This document shows, piece after piece, positions 1-10,410 of a stretch of DNA of 64,000 nucleotides. Positions within the stretch are counted from its first letter, which is position 1. Each line of letters opens with the position of its first letter. This stretch comes from Isoetes taiwanensis. Its lineage: Eukaryota > Streptophyta > Lycopodiopsida > Isoetales > Isoetaceae. Below the pieces are notes generated by a model, which made no database searches, was not told the origin of the DNA, and saw nothing but the letters and a program-made list of their open reading frames with translations. The DNA lies in contig JAJEKV010000030.1 of NCBI GenBank assembly GCA_021234155.1, forward strand, positions 2,441,842 through 2,505,841. Reading direction: 5' to 3'. Position numbers and translations under genes: made by a program.

Positions 1-45
1 TTAACTATTGTCTGTTGGAAAGATAAAATCCCTTCATAATTTATA

Positions 46-670
46 TCAGTAACTGTTATCATCAGATTTTACCATAACTCCCAAGGCATGCTTGAATTTA
101 TTGAACTTAACTTCTGGCAGTCCTTTAGTTAGAACATCAGATATCTGCTCATTTGTATTGATATGCTCAACTGTTATAATTCCTTTGGTCACCAAATCTC
201 TAACAAAGTGAACATGAAGTTCAATATATTTGGTCCTTTGGTGCAGCATTGGGTTCTTAGTAATAGCAATACAACTTAAGCTATCTGAAAAGAGTATTCT
301 TGGTCCAGCTTGACTTACCTTTAGCTCATCCAGTAGACATCTTATCCAAGCAATTTCCTTAGCAGCTAAAGATGTTGAATTGTGTTTTGCCTCTGCAGTT
401 GACATTGCCACACAAGATTGCTTTTTGCTTTTCCATGCTACTGTAGCTCCTCCTAGCATAAGGCAATATCCAGATGTTGACTTCCTAGAATCAACATCAC
501 TTCCCCAATATTCATCTGCATACCCTGTTAGAGTTAGTTTGTCATTATTAAATATTAATCCATGATCTTGTGTCAATTTTAGATATCTGAGCATGCTTTT
601 AGCTGCCATCCAATGCTGATGTCCTAGATTATTTGTGAATCTACTAGATAGGCTGACTGCAAATGATAGA
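46..670 (-). mobile_element. Ty1/copia polyprotein C-terminus (RNase H), 3' end of an element leaving the window
   Basis: This is the end of a copia pol polyprotein, the RNase H domain that removes RNA from the RNA:DNA hybrid. The reading frame is open from about 670 down to the stop at 46-48. Residues visible in order are a conserved entry motif ending in NNLGHQHW, then GYADEYWGSD followed by RKSTSGY (the usual D-A-D-W core is here D-E-Y-W, keeping the first acidic residue), then STAEAK, FSDSLSCIAI, HQRTKYIELH and ISDVLTKGLP. All are standard for plant copia RNase H. The frame is clean, so the copy is fairly young, but sequence above about 690 no longer matches copia, so the piece is truncated or rearranged. 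A purine tract (GAAGGGA on the minus strand) lies just below the stop and could be a polypurine tract, with the LTR outside the window. Confidence 0.9.
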
Positions 671-689
671 TTTTCTTGCCTTCAAGAAA

Positions 690-1570
690 AGAAAAACACA
701 GGTTTCGATCATATTGGTATTATAATTAAGAGTCAAATGGGGCATGATAACTAGACCAGTGATCAACTTATAAGGGTAGGGTCTATATTTTTTTTAAGGG
801 CATATTTCAATTTGCCCTTAATTGTGCATGTCAAATTTTAGCATGCCCTTTTATTCAACTCCAAAACTCAAATTGCCGCCTTTTTTTTTTTTTTTAAACC
901 AAAGTTCCCAGGAAAAGCAACCTATGTTAATAAATTGTAATCAATATAGTAAGCACTAATTAGTGGTAATCAATATAGCTTATTAGTTTCAAAAATGGGA
1001 TATAGTTTTTTAGTATATTAGTATCATATTTGAAACATATTGAATTGTGGTATGAAGCCTCGAAGGTATTATGCAAACTATCAAAATTTATTGACATAAA
1101 CATCAACATGTTCAAGCTACGGAAGTATAACCTGCTCATATTTGATGCTATTCAATCTTCCTTCACATTCTGCTGTAACAACAATAGATTAAATAAAGGC
1201 GATTAAAGCCAAAAATTATTGAAACTGTTGGATGGAACATAATAGAAAATTGACAGAAGAGCTTGCTCCCATGTACGTGTTTGCTAGATTTTTGCTATCC
1301 ATTTTTCCTTCTCTCGCTAGACAAAAGGAAATCGCATTTATTAATTTTACTCCGCCATTGGGTTGAGACACTAATCAAATTTGATTGACCCTCTTCAACA
1401 TACTCAAGTACTTTTTATGGTCCAGTGTTTAGTAAGTCTTCAAAATTCAACACGAGATAAGATAATAAATATTAGAGATAGAAACAAATTGATATGAAAT
1501 CTTTATTTAAAAAAGAACTTCTTAAAGTTTTTCTAAATTGTTGCCCTTATTTTCAAGGGTCTCTCTATTT
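690..1570. other. AT-rich intergenic stretch
   Basis: No supported coding exon. It contains T-runs near 790 and 885, two short 'gtaatcaatata' copies near 938 and 967, and a short near-palindrome built on CGTTGCCATGGCAACG near 1600. The stretch separates the copia fragment from the BTB gene. Confidence 0.5.
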
Positions 1571-1575
1571 TTACC

Positions 1576-2826
1576 CTTCTATGGTGAGTTATGAATATGA
1601 CGTTGCCATGGCAACGTTGCCAACGTTGGACCATCTTTAGATATTTTTGGTGGTGTCACTGAACCAGACTCAAAACCCTGTAACAAGCAACGAAAACGAT
1701 TAGTCAGAACAGAAAAAGAGCAATGGAGTGTATTGCAGAGACTCACTACTGGAGCAAACTACAAGAATAAGCTTGATTTCATGCAAAAAAAAACTTACAA
1801 AGGTATTTCCGGCGTTAGTGGGCGCCAAAAATGCTGGAGCCCTCAATTTGGAGGAGTACAACGCTTTGAACATCTCAACGATAAGTTCCTTTTCTGCAGA
1901 AAGTAAGAATCGAGAAAACTTCGTCTCAATAGCAAGGACTTTACCAATCTCAAACAAGTATCTTAAACATTCGGATTTTAACCGCGACAAGTGGTACATC
2001 CAAGCAATCTGAAGTCTCTCAAGCACATTTTCTTCTTCGATGTCCTGCAGAAGTCTTTCTTCACATACCTCCTTCAGATATATCATACTTATCAGATGCT
2101 TGTAACAGTGCAATTCTGTGCTCTTGGAACATTGGGTGCTCTATGCTACCATACAGATAGTTTAAAAGAGCTTTCAAGCTTTCTAGTGTCATATCCTCAA
2201 TTTCAATTGTGTATGTTCTCCTCTCTTGCAAATCATGTTTAAACATCATTCTAAAAACGGGGGAACGAGATGCCAAAATTGCAAGGTGTGCTTTCATAAC
2301 ACCATCAGGTGTTTTAATAGTAACGTCTGTATGGAGTCCATCCGTAAGCATCTTGTTTAGGCAATTCAGCGCAGCTGAGCCTGAGTATGCCTTTATGCTT
2401 TTTTCTCCTGGTTCTTTCCTGTATATTAATAGCAATCCATTAGGGACTGTTAAGAGATATCCATTCAAACCATAATATATATGTAAGCTCAAAGAAAAAG
2501 TACACAATGCCAAAAAAATCCCAAGTTTACTGTAAATAAGATTGCAGTCTGAGAAAAGTGGTTCTCATATCCTTTTTGTGGTGATTGCAAAAGAGGAAAA
2601 GCTGAAAAGATTGAACAAAAACAGTTGTACTTAGATTTTTATAATGGCCAGATACCTTTGCATTTCTTTAAATGGATTTCCTTGATATGGATTTGATAAC
2701 ATTTCCGCATTCAAGCTGAGCGATCTTGCTCTGTGGAGAGGGCACTTCTTGGTGTGCAAGCCCAATTTTATGAAGAAAGAGTGAAGAAGATTGTATTTAG
2801 GATCGAAGGACGTGCCATCGGAGGCT
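1576..2826 (-). pseudogene. BTB/POZ domain gene (At4g08455-like family), frameshifted
   Basis: A BTB/POZ protein gene; this plant family usually acts as substrate adaptors of CUL3 ubiquitin ligases. Exon 1 runs from about 2826 to 2656 and ends at a GTATCT donor. Exon 2 runs 2418-1799 (acceptor TATACAG, donor GTAAGT) and joins in frame to exon 1. A possible last exon starts at 1758. Exon 2 holds the whole BTB fold: LHTDVTIKTPDG, the hallmark LASRSPVFRMMFKHDLQE, IEIEDMTLESLKALLNYLYG and LLQASDKYDI, followed by the C-terminal helices LKEVCEERLLQDI and NVLERLQIAWMYHLSRLK. Between KYDI and LKEVCEE only one base (2078) is left where two codons are expected, so the frame breaks. The identity is strong. 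Whether the break is a true mutation or a sequencing indel cannot be told here. The C-terminus after EMFKALYSS looks different from the family and is uncertain. Confidence 0.75.
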
Positions 2827-2829
2827 AGC

Positions 2830-3460
2830 AGACAGTTGAGGGCCAAATAAAATATTAATATTTGGCCACAACCAAGAAAATAACAAAACAATTACCATAT
2901 TCTGTTTGTATAAGCCTTCGGGCAAATCTTTGTTTGGTGTGAGGGGTGAAATTCTAGTATATTATGCGAATGTACCTAGAATTATATCCCCCCTACAAGC
3001 GCCTCATAATTTTCTTGCTGGACGATTTCCTTTAGTTGTGTATTTAATGTTTCTACATGTGTATTCGTCGATTCTTACTTGTCACATTGGTTTTGACCTG
3101 TGTGTTGGCGTAGCGACCGGTGAGATCAATGAACGATATTAGCATGTGTAGTCTGGTAATAGGGAGCTTCCTTACTTGATCCTTCAACTTAGGCTATATA
3201 TTAGGGAGCATGAATGAATGGACTTGTGCAGAAATGCCTAGCACCAAAGGTGACAGGAGAGTGGATATCATTGTTCCGATGTAACAGAAAATGACCATTA
3301 ATGCCTTCAATTCTGGTGCCACTTGTTAAGAAAAGTGATTCTTTCATATGACACATTCAGATTTGTCTTTCTTATATATGCAAACAAGAAATTTTGAGGG
3401 TAAAAGAAATTTTGGTGGTACACAATCGGATTGGGTATCACTACGAATGACAATGGGTAT
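2830..3460. other. Intergenic, possible BTB gene upstream region
   Basis: Nothing codes convincingly. Because the BTB gene reads leftward, this stretch may hold its promoter and first untranslated exon, but no clear TATA box or start could be assigned. It ends at the GAAG microsatellite that marks a LINE 3' end. Confidence 0.4.
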
Positions 3461-3465
3461 GTGAT

Positions 3466-3496
3466 AGGAAGGAAGGAAGGAAGGAAGGAAGGAAGA
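3466..3496. repeat. (GAAG)n microsatellite, LINE 3' tail
   Basis: About seven GGAA/GAAG units. Read on the minus strand this is a (TTCC)n tail directly after the LINE 3' terminus (CCGCGGACGCTAAAAA). The plus-strand LINE at 19.9-22.1 kb has the same kind of tail at its own 3' end. Confidence 0.85.
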
Positions 3497-4686
3497 AATT
3501 TTTAGCGTCCGCGGAACCCAATCGGGTTATGGGACCCAATACAAAAGAGAGGGCAAAAGCCCAGACTGAAACTCGGGGACCAAGCCCCGTGACCAAACCA
3601 AGAAGGCCGAAGCCAAAATCAAACGTGGGGACTAGCCCCAGTACACAGAGAACTCGGGGGACTATGCCCCGTAGCAAATCACAATACTAGAATAAAACAA
3701 AAACAAAAGGGCATAAGCCCAACCAGATCTCGGAGTCCAATCAGCTACACAGACACTGCCCATGGATCAAGTGGCCAGTGATCCCGAATGACATGACTGG
3801 GCCTCTATACACCCCCACTTCCGGCAGACGGACGAGCCTCACGGACTCGACATAATTCATCCTTCCCGGCAGAGCTGTCGGGGGGTAAGGTCTTCCCCGA
3901 TGGAAAAGGAGGTCCCCCGCAAGTGATTGCCATGGGAGGATGTGCGCCTCGATAAAACATCCCAAACCGACCACCAAATGCCCGGGGGATTGGAGGTGTC
4001 GCCGCCCAACTCGACGAGCCGAGAGAATGCCATCTGCCTTTACATGCATCACCTCTGCAAAGAAACGGGTCACCTCAGCTACCCCAGGAGTGTCGCTTGC
4101 CTCCTCTAAACCCACAATGCGTAGGTTCAGGACTAGCGGGTGCGATGTGGCCTGGTCAGGCTTCGAAAGCGGGACCTGTGCAGTGGGCAAACAACCCTCG
4201 GATGGCGGCCGTGTGGGCATAGGCGTGGTATTATCAGCCTGGGACATAGCATCCACATGCTCAGACGCTAACCCTGTGGGAGGTACGGGTGTAGCACTGC
4301 CGTGCTGCGCTGAATCAGCTCCTGCCGACTGTAACAGCATCTCTAGAAGCTGAACCCAGCTTCCAAAGGGCATCTGAGCCGATGTTCCTGTGAATGTGAC
4401 TGTAGATTGGATCGTGCGGATCCCGACCAACAAATGTGGAGGTAAACAATGGATCAGAGCATCGATCCGGTCAAGGCTGCAGCCAAAGATGCATCTGGAG
4501 CGGATTGCGTGGTCCGGGGCGTGTGGTTTGGTGTCACAAGATAGGCCGAGGCCCAAATGATGGGGCTGCCTGAAGATATGGCGCAATCGCGGGGTCATAG
4601 GGCCTATTCAAGACCGGCTCCGGCATCCTAACGAGGTTCTTTTCTTTACGGGTCTCCCTGGCCATGCGCTTGATTTGACGAGCCAT
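3497..4686 (-). mobile_element. LINE ORF1 joined directly to a LINE 3' UTR (ORF2 absent)
   Basis: On the minus strand an ATG at 4686 opens MARQIKRMARETRKEKNLVR and reads about 35 codons before a TGA. The protein continues in another frame to 3741. Its centre reads LNLRIVGLEEASDTPGV, then VTRFFAEVMHVKADGILSAR, RVGRRHLQSPGHLVVG and LAGDLLFHRGRPYPP, the pattern of LINE ORF1 RNA-binding (RRM-like) proteins. After the stop come only about 240 nt of 3' UTR, then the family terminus and microsatellite tail. Reverse transcriptase and endonuclease are missing although both the ORF1 start and the 3' end are present. That is not ordinary 5' truncation and resembles half-LINE derivatives or an internal deletion. 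The reading frame has at least one stop and one frameshift. Confidence 0.7.
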
Positions 4687-5550
4687 TCAGAGCAACAAGA
4701 GGATAGGCGACTGGTGTGAAGCTCCGCCGGATTCAAGGTAGATTGTGAGTGAGAAAGGGGACCTGAAGTGATCAAGAAATCAAAACTGTAGGATACTAGG
4801 AGAGCATATGAATCTGGATCAGGATGTTGGCTAGCCTGGAGCCCAGAAGAAAAAGAAGGTAGAAATTTGTAGCAAGGCTTAGGGCAAACCAATAAATGGG
4901 CTGGGTGATCAGGACCTGATCTGATAGAGACCTGTATGGGGCTTCTTTTACCTGTATCCAAATCCTTTGTGTGAAGGGGCCCTATGATGCATGCCCAAAC
5001 TCCTACTGTAATTCAAAAATCATGCTGCGAGTCTGAGCTGCGAAACCGATGCTATCTGGGCAGCCATGGTGATGCAGATCCGGTCCCCCCACCGTGCTCA
5101 AGCCCTCCCACTGTGATCGACACTTGGTGCTAGTGCTGCTGTGTAGGCGGCGTCTAGAACCCGGCCAATTCGGACCCAAAACCCCCTGCCAATCCAAAAC
5201 CCCTTCCAGAACCTAAAGCCGAATCCAGAACCTAAAGCCGAATCCAGAACCCCCGGCCAATCCAAATCCAGAAACCCTTGCCAATCCGAAATCAAACCCC
5301 CTGCAAAACCAAATCCGAAACCCTGCCAATCCGATCCAAAAACCCCCCTGGTGCTAAATCGCTGCCTTCATGTGCTGATATGCTGCTATGGAGCGTTCCG
5401 GTGCTGCTATGGCTGGGCTGGGCTGTTGGAGCTACCACCTGGCTGGCATCATGCTTGGGGCTACCACCCGAGAGCAGGCTCGCAGGAACGGGGGCCTGGG
5501 CGCTAAGGCGCTTAGGCGGTGGGGGGTGATGCCACTCAAATAGATAAATC
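4687..5550. other. GC-rich head-to-head region between two LINE pieces, with short repeats
   Basis: The left part is probably the 5' UTR of the minus-strand ORF1 element. From about 5160 to 5340 there is a degenerate short tandem repeat based on CCAATCC, GAACCTAAAGCCGAATCCA and similar units. From about 5350 to 5530 the sequence is GC-rich and could be the leader of the plus-strand endonuclease ORF that starts at 5551. No independent gene is recognised. Confidence 0.45.
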
Positions 5551-5946
5551 ATGGAGATTGTTTCGTGGAATCTTCGGGAAATCAAGGAACCTCTAAAGAG
5601 GACGAGAGTTTTAGCAACAATGAGATCGATGAGCACACATATCTTACTTATACAGGAACATAGACTTCCTGACTTGGGTAAGAAGCCAGTGCTATCAGGG
5701 GCATGAAAGGGGGTATGAGAACTTTATGGAAAGGTTTAACTAGTAAGCTGCAATATGTTGGGACAAATGGTACGTGGCAGGTTGTGCAATTTGATACAGA
5801 TGGGATTCAATGGGGGAGTGGTTAACATATATGAAACAAATAAGCCTGCGGAAAGAGCCACAAGATGGGAGGAAATTATGGATTGCGTGATCAGTCAGCC
5901 TTGGCCAACTGGATACTAGGTGGTGACCTCAATATGACGGATATTT
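5551..5946 (+). mobile_element. LINE ORF2 N-terminal endonuclease (EEP/APE) fragment
   Basis: The ATG at 5551 begins MEIVSWNLREIKEPLKRTRV, the classic start of a LINE apurinic-like endonuclease. LLIQEHRLPDLG follows (catalytic Glu in the QEHR position), then in shifted frames GMKGGMRTLWKGL, GVVNIYETNKPAERATRW and GGDLNM (catalytic Asp-Asn). Several frameshifts are present. It stops abruptly at about 5946, exactly where the 250-bp direct repeat begins, so the rest of ORF2 was lost there. It points away from the ORF1 element on its left. Confidence 0.8.
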
Positions 5947-6203
5947 GGAAACCCTTCCAGTGACTCGAGTGGATTTGAACGAATTTGCAAATCTAAGGCA
6001 ATTGAAGGTTGCTAGCATTGTTTTGATTTTTTTATTGCTCTGATTTCAAATATTTGAATCCTATTAGAATTATCATAAGGTTTAGATATTAGAGCTACAT
6101 TGACCAAAGGAGTTATGGAATCAACACCAGATCAAATTTTCTAAGCATGTAAGGTTGTCAATCTGCAGGGAACTGCAGGGAATTGGCATTAAATAGGTCT
6201 TCA
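5947..6203. repeat. Direct repeat, copy 1 of about 250 bp
   Basis: Begins GGAAACCCTTCCAGTGACT and ends near CATTAAATAGGTCTTC. It is nearly identical to 6527-6773 apart from scattered substitutions and an extra GGAACTGCAG-type duplication near 6170. Its left edge truncates the LINE endonuclease ORF. No coding potential was seen. Confidence 0.85.
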
Positions 6204-6258
6204 GATGGCATGATTTATGTACATGTATTAAGTTTTTTAACTTATACATACAAGAAAT

Positions 6259-6450
6259 TTATTGCGGTGGACAAGGCCGCAGCGAATATTTCTTTGGTTC
6301 GACACTGTACAAAAGAAACCACTTGTCTAAGCTACTTGCTGCAAACGAAGAATTAACACGAACTATGTTTGCTTGAGATTCTGCAAGTTCTTTCAACCTA
6401 CAGAGAAATGGAGGAACATTTAGAGATTTTAACTTAACTTCCATTTGCAT
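6259..6450 (-). other. Possible coding exon, unrecognised
   Basis: A 63-codon minus-strand frame lying between the two direct-repeat copies. It contains LNVPPFLCRLKELAESQANI and SSFAASSLDKWFLLY and ends in TAA. The composition looks protein-like (balanced charged and hydrophobic residues) and a CAG lies just upstream near 6457, which could be a splice acceptor. I do not recognise the family, and no neighbouring exon was found. It may be a gene fragment carried by the duplicated segment. Confidence 0.25.
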
Positions 6451-6526
6451 ACTGTGTTAATTGCATACATCCTCTACTTCTTCTTTTTTCTCTCTAAGCT
6501 TAAAATGATCCTACTGCCCAAAGGAG

Positions 6527-6773
6527 GGAAACCCTTCCAGTGACTTGAGTGGATTTAAATGAATTTGCAAATCTAAGGCAATTGAAGGTTGCTAGCATTG
6601 TTATGATTTTTTTATTGCTCTGATTTCAAATGTTAGAATCCTATTAGAATTACCACAGGGTTTAGATATTAGAGCTACATTGACCAAAGGAGTTATAGAA
6701 TCAACACCAGATCAAATTTTCTAAGCATGAAAGGTTGTCAGTCTGTAGGGAATTGGCATTAAATAGATCTTCT
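6527..6773. repeat. Direct repeat, copy 2 of about 250 bp
   Basis: Second copy of the 5947-6203 unit in the same orientation, about 95% identical by eye, 580 bp downstream of the first. The spacer holds the unrecognised minus-strand frame. Confidence 0.85.
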
Positions 6774-6889
6774 AAGCACAGTTTCATTAAATATGGACTT
6801 TCCGCAAGTTCAGATATATCTCAAAACGTAGCATCGGTGTATAATTCAAGTTTCTAAGTAGTAAAACAATGGAATATATTATTTGGCAC

Positions 6890-8105
6890 CCCTTTTGAGG
6901 CACTAAAATGTGTCACTGGGGTCCATGCCCAATTTTCATCCCCAGGTGATGTGAAGAGAACGGCAGGAAACATGTGATGTCTGGGCAGACTATCTGCATG
7001 GAGGGGGGGTGCCAAATTGGGTGCCCGCCCAATTTGAACCCCCATGTAATGTGAAGAGAAGGGCAGGAAACATGCACCACGGGGGGTGCCAAATTGGGTG
7101 CCCGCCCAATTTGCACCCCCAGGTGATGTCCGGGCAGGACATTTGCATGTGTGTGGGGGTGGGCGCCCGCCCAATTTGCACCTCCAAGTGATGTCTGGGC
7201 AGGCCATCTGCATGAAGGGGGGTGCCAAATTGGGCGCCCGCCCAATTTGAACCCCCATGTGGTGTGAAAGAAGGGCAGGAAACATGCGAGGGAGGTGATG
7301 TCTGGGCAGGCCATCTGCATGTAAGGGGGGGTGCCAGATTGGGCACTTGTCCAATTTGAACATCCATGTGATGTGAAGAGAAGGGCAGGCAACATGCAAG
7401 GGTGGTGCCAAATTGGACGCCGCCCGATTTGCACTTCCAGATGATGTCTGCGCAGGCCATCTGCATGTAGGGTGCCAAATTAGGCGCTCGCCCAATTTGA
7501 ACCCCCATGTGATGTGAAGAGAAGGGCAAAACATGCAAAGGGGGTGCCAAATTGGACGCTGCCCGATTTGCACTTCCAGATGATGTCTGTGCAGGCATCT
7601 GCATGTACGGGGAGGGTGCCAAATTAGGTGGCCCCCCAATTTGAACCCCCATGTGATGTGAAGAGAAGGGCAAAACATGCAAAGGGGGTGCCAAATTGGG
7701 TGCCCGCCCAATTTGAACCCCCATGTGATGTGTGAAGAGAAGGGCAGGAAACATGCAAGGGGGTGCCAAATTTTGCGCCCGCCCAATTTGCACCCCCAGA
7801 TAATGTTTGGGCTGGCCATTTGCATGTACGGGGGGTGCCAAATAGGGCCCAATTTGAACCCCCATGTGATGTGAAGAGAAGGGCAGGCAACATGCAAGGG
7901 TGGTGCCAAAGCCCACCCAATTTGCACCCCCAAGTGATGTCTGGCCAGGCCATTTGCATGAAGGGGGAGTGCCAAATTGGGTGCCCGCCCAATTTGAACC
8001 CCCATGTGATGTGAAAGAAGGGCAGGAAACATGCGAGGGAGGTGCCAAATTGGGCGCCCACCCAATTTGCAGGTGGTGTCTGGGCTAACCATATGCATGT
8101 AGGGG
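6890..8105. repeat. Dimeric satellite array with a palindromic core
   Basis: About 16 half-units of 65-77 bp. Two types tend to alternate: type A (TTTGAACCCCCATGTGATG then GAAGAGAAGGGCAGGAAACA) and type B (TTTGCACCCCCAGGTGATG then TCTGGGCAGGCCATCTGCAT). Each boundary carries the dyad AAATTGGGCG-CC-CGCCCAATTT. Some units are truncated or have lost the dyad. Stop codons are scarce in all frames, so long overlapping open frames exist on the minus strand (up to 433 codons), but they are a by-product of the repeat. Related motifs occur again at 14.3-14.5 kb. Confidence 0.9.
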
Positions 8106-8109
8106 CCAG

Positions 8110-8260
8110 AAAGAAGATTTGCTAACCTTCGGCAGTGTAGGACATGCAGAAACACCTCGAAGGTCCTCTGACGAATGGGTGCCTTTCTTGGACATGCAAA
8201 ACCACCTCATAAAAGTCCTTCAGGAGGATGGGCGCCTTTAGGAGGAGGAGGAGGAGTGCA
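8110..8260. repeat. Short degenerate tandem repeat, about two units
   Basis: Two imperfect units of about 60 bp, each with GGACATGCA, ACCACCTC and a GGGTGCCTTT or GGGCGCCTTT end, followed by a (GGA)n run near 8241. It lies between the satellite and the candidate promoter. Confidence 0.5.
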
Positions 8261-8354
8261 TGATGGAACAATCATCATGCCCAAAATGAAATGTTCGAAG
8301 CATACTTGATGGGCCCATAGTGTGTGAAGCTTTAAGACCATTTAAAATTCAAAA

Positions 8355-8519
8355 TAAAGTCGCCACGTGGATCTTTTACGTGGTTATTCAAATTCAAATT
8401 CAAATTTAAATTTTCCCCCTCAAGTCAATATTGCCAAGCAGCTTCTCTCCCATTATATATTCCAAGCGTTTCGCCACCGTCATTGCTGCTCTCGCCACCG
8501 TCATTCCAGGTGTGCAAGA
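8355..8519 (+). promoter_or_regulatory. Candidate promoter and 5' UTR of the split small gene
   Basis: A perfect G-box core CCACGTGG at about 8360, a second ACGTGG nearby, a run of direct ATTCAAATTCAA repeats, and a TATATATT box at about 8453-8460. These precede an ATG at 8520 at plausible promoter spacing. G-boxes bind bZIP and bHLH factors in plants. The link to a gene rests on the downstream open frame, so this is an inference. Confidence 0.4.
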
Positions 8520-8571
8520 ATGTTCTTGGCATCGAGGGCCAGCTCTCTGAAGGTCCTTGGGCGCGGAGGAG
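8520..8571 (+). pseudogene. 5' part of a small candidate gene split by the copia element
   Basis: The ATG at 8520 opens MFLASRASSLKVLGRGG. The frame is cut after one base of the next codon, exactly at the copia insertion site (duplicated AGGAG at 8567-8571 and 14071-14075). Without the insert the frame continues at 14076 and stays open to a TGA at 14196-14198, 57 codons in all. The N-terminus (hydrophobic, Arg and Ser, no acidic residues) resembles an organelle-targeting presequence. An alternative model uses a GTAAG donor at 14112. I do not recognise the product. With the retrotransposon in place the gene cannot be expressed normally. Confidence 0.4.
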
Positions 8572-8922
8572 TGATAGAACTAGTGCAAAACCAGCACAAA
8601 CCCCGCAAGATCGACTCAAGAGATATAGTAGAAGAACAAGAATAACTCTATTGAGAAAAGCAAATAGGAAATACAATCTCTACTTCTGAGCATTTCATAG
8701 TACATAACGTACAATCAATATATACAACCGGTGAGACTAAGAATAGTAGTCTACCGTTTAACACCCGCCCACTAATTACGGCACTGATTTAGGGTCGGTG
8801 CTCAGTGCTGACAAAGTGCTGCCTTCTGTACATTTCAGCACCTTCTCAACACCTGTGTGCTAAGTGCTGAACCACTGCTGTTTCAGCACATTATGCTTAG
8901 TCAGCATATTTATATTCCAACA
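8572..8922 (-). repeat. Copia 3' LTR
   Basis: 351 bp, TGATAGAAC...TATTCCAACA on the plus strand. Compared with the other LTR, about six differences fall in the first 205 bp, about twenty in the next 90 bp (8780-8875), and none in the last 45 bp. Confidence 0.95.
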
Positions 8923-8936
8923 CTCTCCCTTAAATG
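8923..8936 (-). promoter_or_regulatory. Copia polypurine tract
   Basis: On the minus strand AAGGGAGAG directly abuts the 3' LTR start (TGTTGGAATA). This is the normal place and composition for the plus-strand DNA primer. Confidence 0.8.
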
Positions 8937-9047
8937 TTGTTGACTAAGTAGAAGAAAATCAGCTGAAACCAAGGTAATCCTTCTCTCCCTTCAGCTGCAA
9001 TTTCTTCATGCCCAAGCTCTCCTTCACATTGACGAACTTAGATCCAA

Positions 9048-10410
9048 CTAATGGTTTGTAAAGCCATCAACAAACTGATCCTGTGAGGAGCAATGAACAA
9101 GTTGAGAAGATCCCATTTGGATCTGCTCACGGACAAAACACAAGTGGGTGTCAAGGTGTTTTGTCTTTGGGTGGTACTTAGCATCCTTGGCAAGATGGAT
9201 GGTACTTGTGTTGTCACACAATATAACGGCCGAAGATGGAGGTACCTGCAGATCTGTCCACAAATGTTTAAGCCACAACAATTCCTGCATCCCAACACTG
9301 AGTGCTTTGAATTCTGCCTCCGTGGTGCTGATTGACACTGTAGACGGTCTTTTGGACAACCATGTCAGCACGTTAGGCCCTATGAACGTGACCATCCCTG
9401 TTGTGGACCTCCTGCTATCATGACAATTAGCATGATCTGCATCAACAAAGACTTTCAGCTGGAAATTAGAGGACCTCTGATAAAAGAGACCTTTCTGTGA
9501 AGTCCCCTTCAGATATGCCAGCAGTCTTTTAGCAGCCTTCCAGTGCGACTGCCTGGGATTGCTCATGAATCTGCTTAGCACTCCCACAGCAAAAGAGATA
9601 TCAGGTCTAGTGACTGTGAGATATATCAATGCCCCTACCAAGCTTCGATAGAGTGTGGGACCACACTCCTCACCATTGAAATCAAGCTCAAGCCTTGTGC
9701 CTGGATCAAAAGGACTTGCCACAGCCTTCAATCTTGCATACGATACTGCTGTAACATTTCTTTGATATATTTCTGCTGAGAAAGATAGATGCCATCTGAG
9801 TGCTGCCACACTTCTACACCTAAACAATAATGCATAAGGCCAAGGTCAATCATCTCGAAGGACGAAGATAACTTCAACTTCAATGTAGAAATCAACACAT
9901 CAGCATCTCCTGTGATGATCAAATCATCAACATACAAAACCACAATACACATTCTCCCTTCATGTGATTTGTAATAAAGATTGGGGTCTGCTGCACTTCT
10001 GCTGAACCCCTGCTCAAGAAAGAAAGCATTAATTTTTGTATGCCAACATCTTGGAGCCTGCTTCAAGCCATAAATGCTTTTCTTCAAATGACAAACCAAC
10101 TGCTCCTTCCCTTGAACAACAAATCCTGGAGGTTGAGTCATATAGACCTCTTCCTCCAAATCACCATTCAAAAAAGCAGACTTAATGTCCATTTGAAACA
10201 TTAACCAACCTTTCATTGCAGCAAGAGCTATAACTGATCTGATAGTGGACATTCTGGCTACGGGAGCAAAGACTTCATCATAATCTAAGCTTTTTTTCTG
10301 TGCAAAACCCTTGGCTACAAGTCTAGCTTTGTGCTTTGAGACTGTCCCGTCAGCATGAAATTTGGTTCTAAACACCCATTTACAGCCAATAACTTGCTTA
10401 TCAGCTATGT
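9048..10410 (-). pseudogene. Copia reverse transcriptase and RNase H
   Basis: The region reads GCKWVFRTKFHADGTVSKHK, then LVAKGFAQ, YDEVFAPVAR, MDIKSAFLNGDLEEEVYM, YGLKQAPRCWH and the catalytic LYVDDLIITG. It continues through SLVGALIYLTVTRPDI and the RNase H motifs FVDADHANCHDSRRSTTG, STTEAEF, LCDNTSTIHL and KTKHLDTHLCFVRE. One frameshift lies between about 9728 and 9760, after QQKYIKEMLQQ. Upstream, the frame ends at the inversion breakpoint near 10410 instead of joining integrase. The domain order and motifs are typical of plant copia pol. The frameshift and the missing 5' linkage make it inactive. Confidence 0.9.

Noticed and set aside
5098-5295. Gly/Trp/Phe-rich frame that looks like a repeat protein
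   Set aside because: It is a translation of the CCAATCC-type short repeat and has no homology signal.
3466-5946. Twin-primed inverted LINE insertion
   Set aside because: Twin priming inverts the 5' part next to the 3' part of one element. Here the part beside the 3' end is ORF1 and the inverted part is the start of ORF2, so the order does not fit.
6854-8155. A 433-codon open frame and other long overlapping frames on the minus strand
   Set aside because: They fall exactly on the satellite array, are open in several frames at once, and encode only the repeated unit. A stop-poor repeat explains them.
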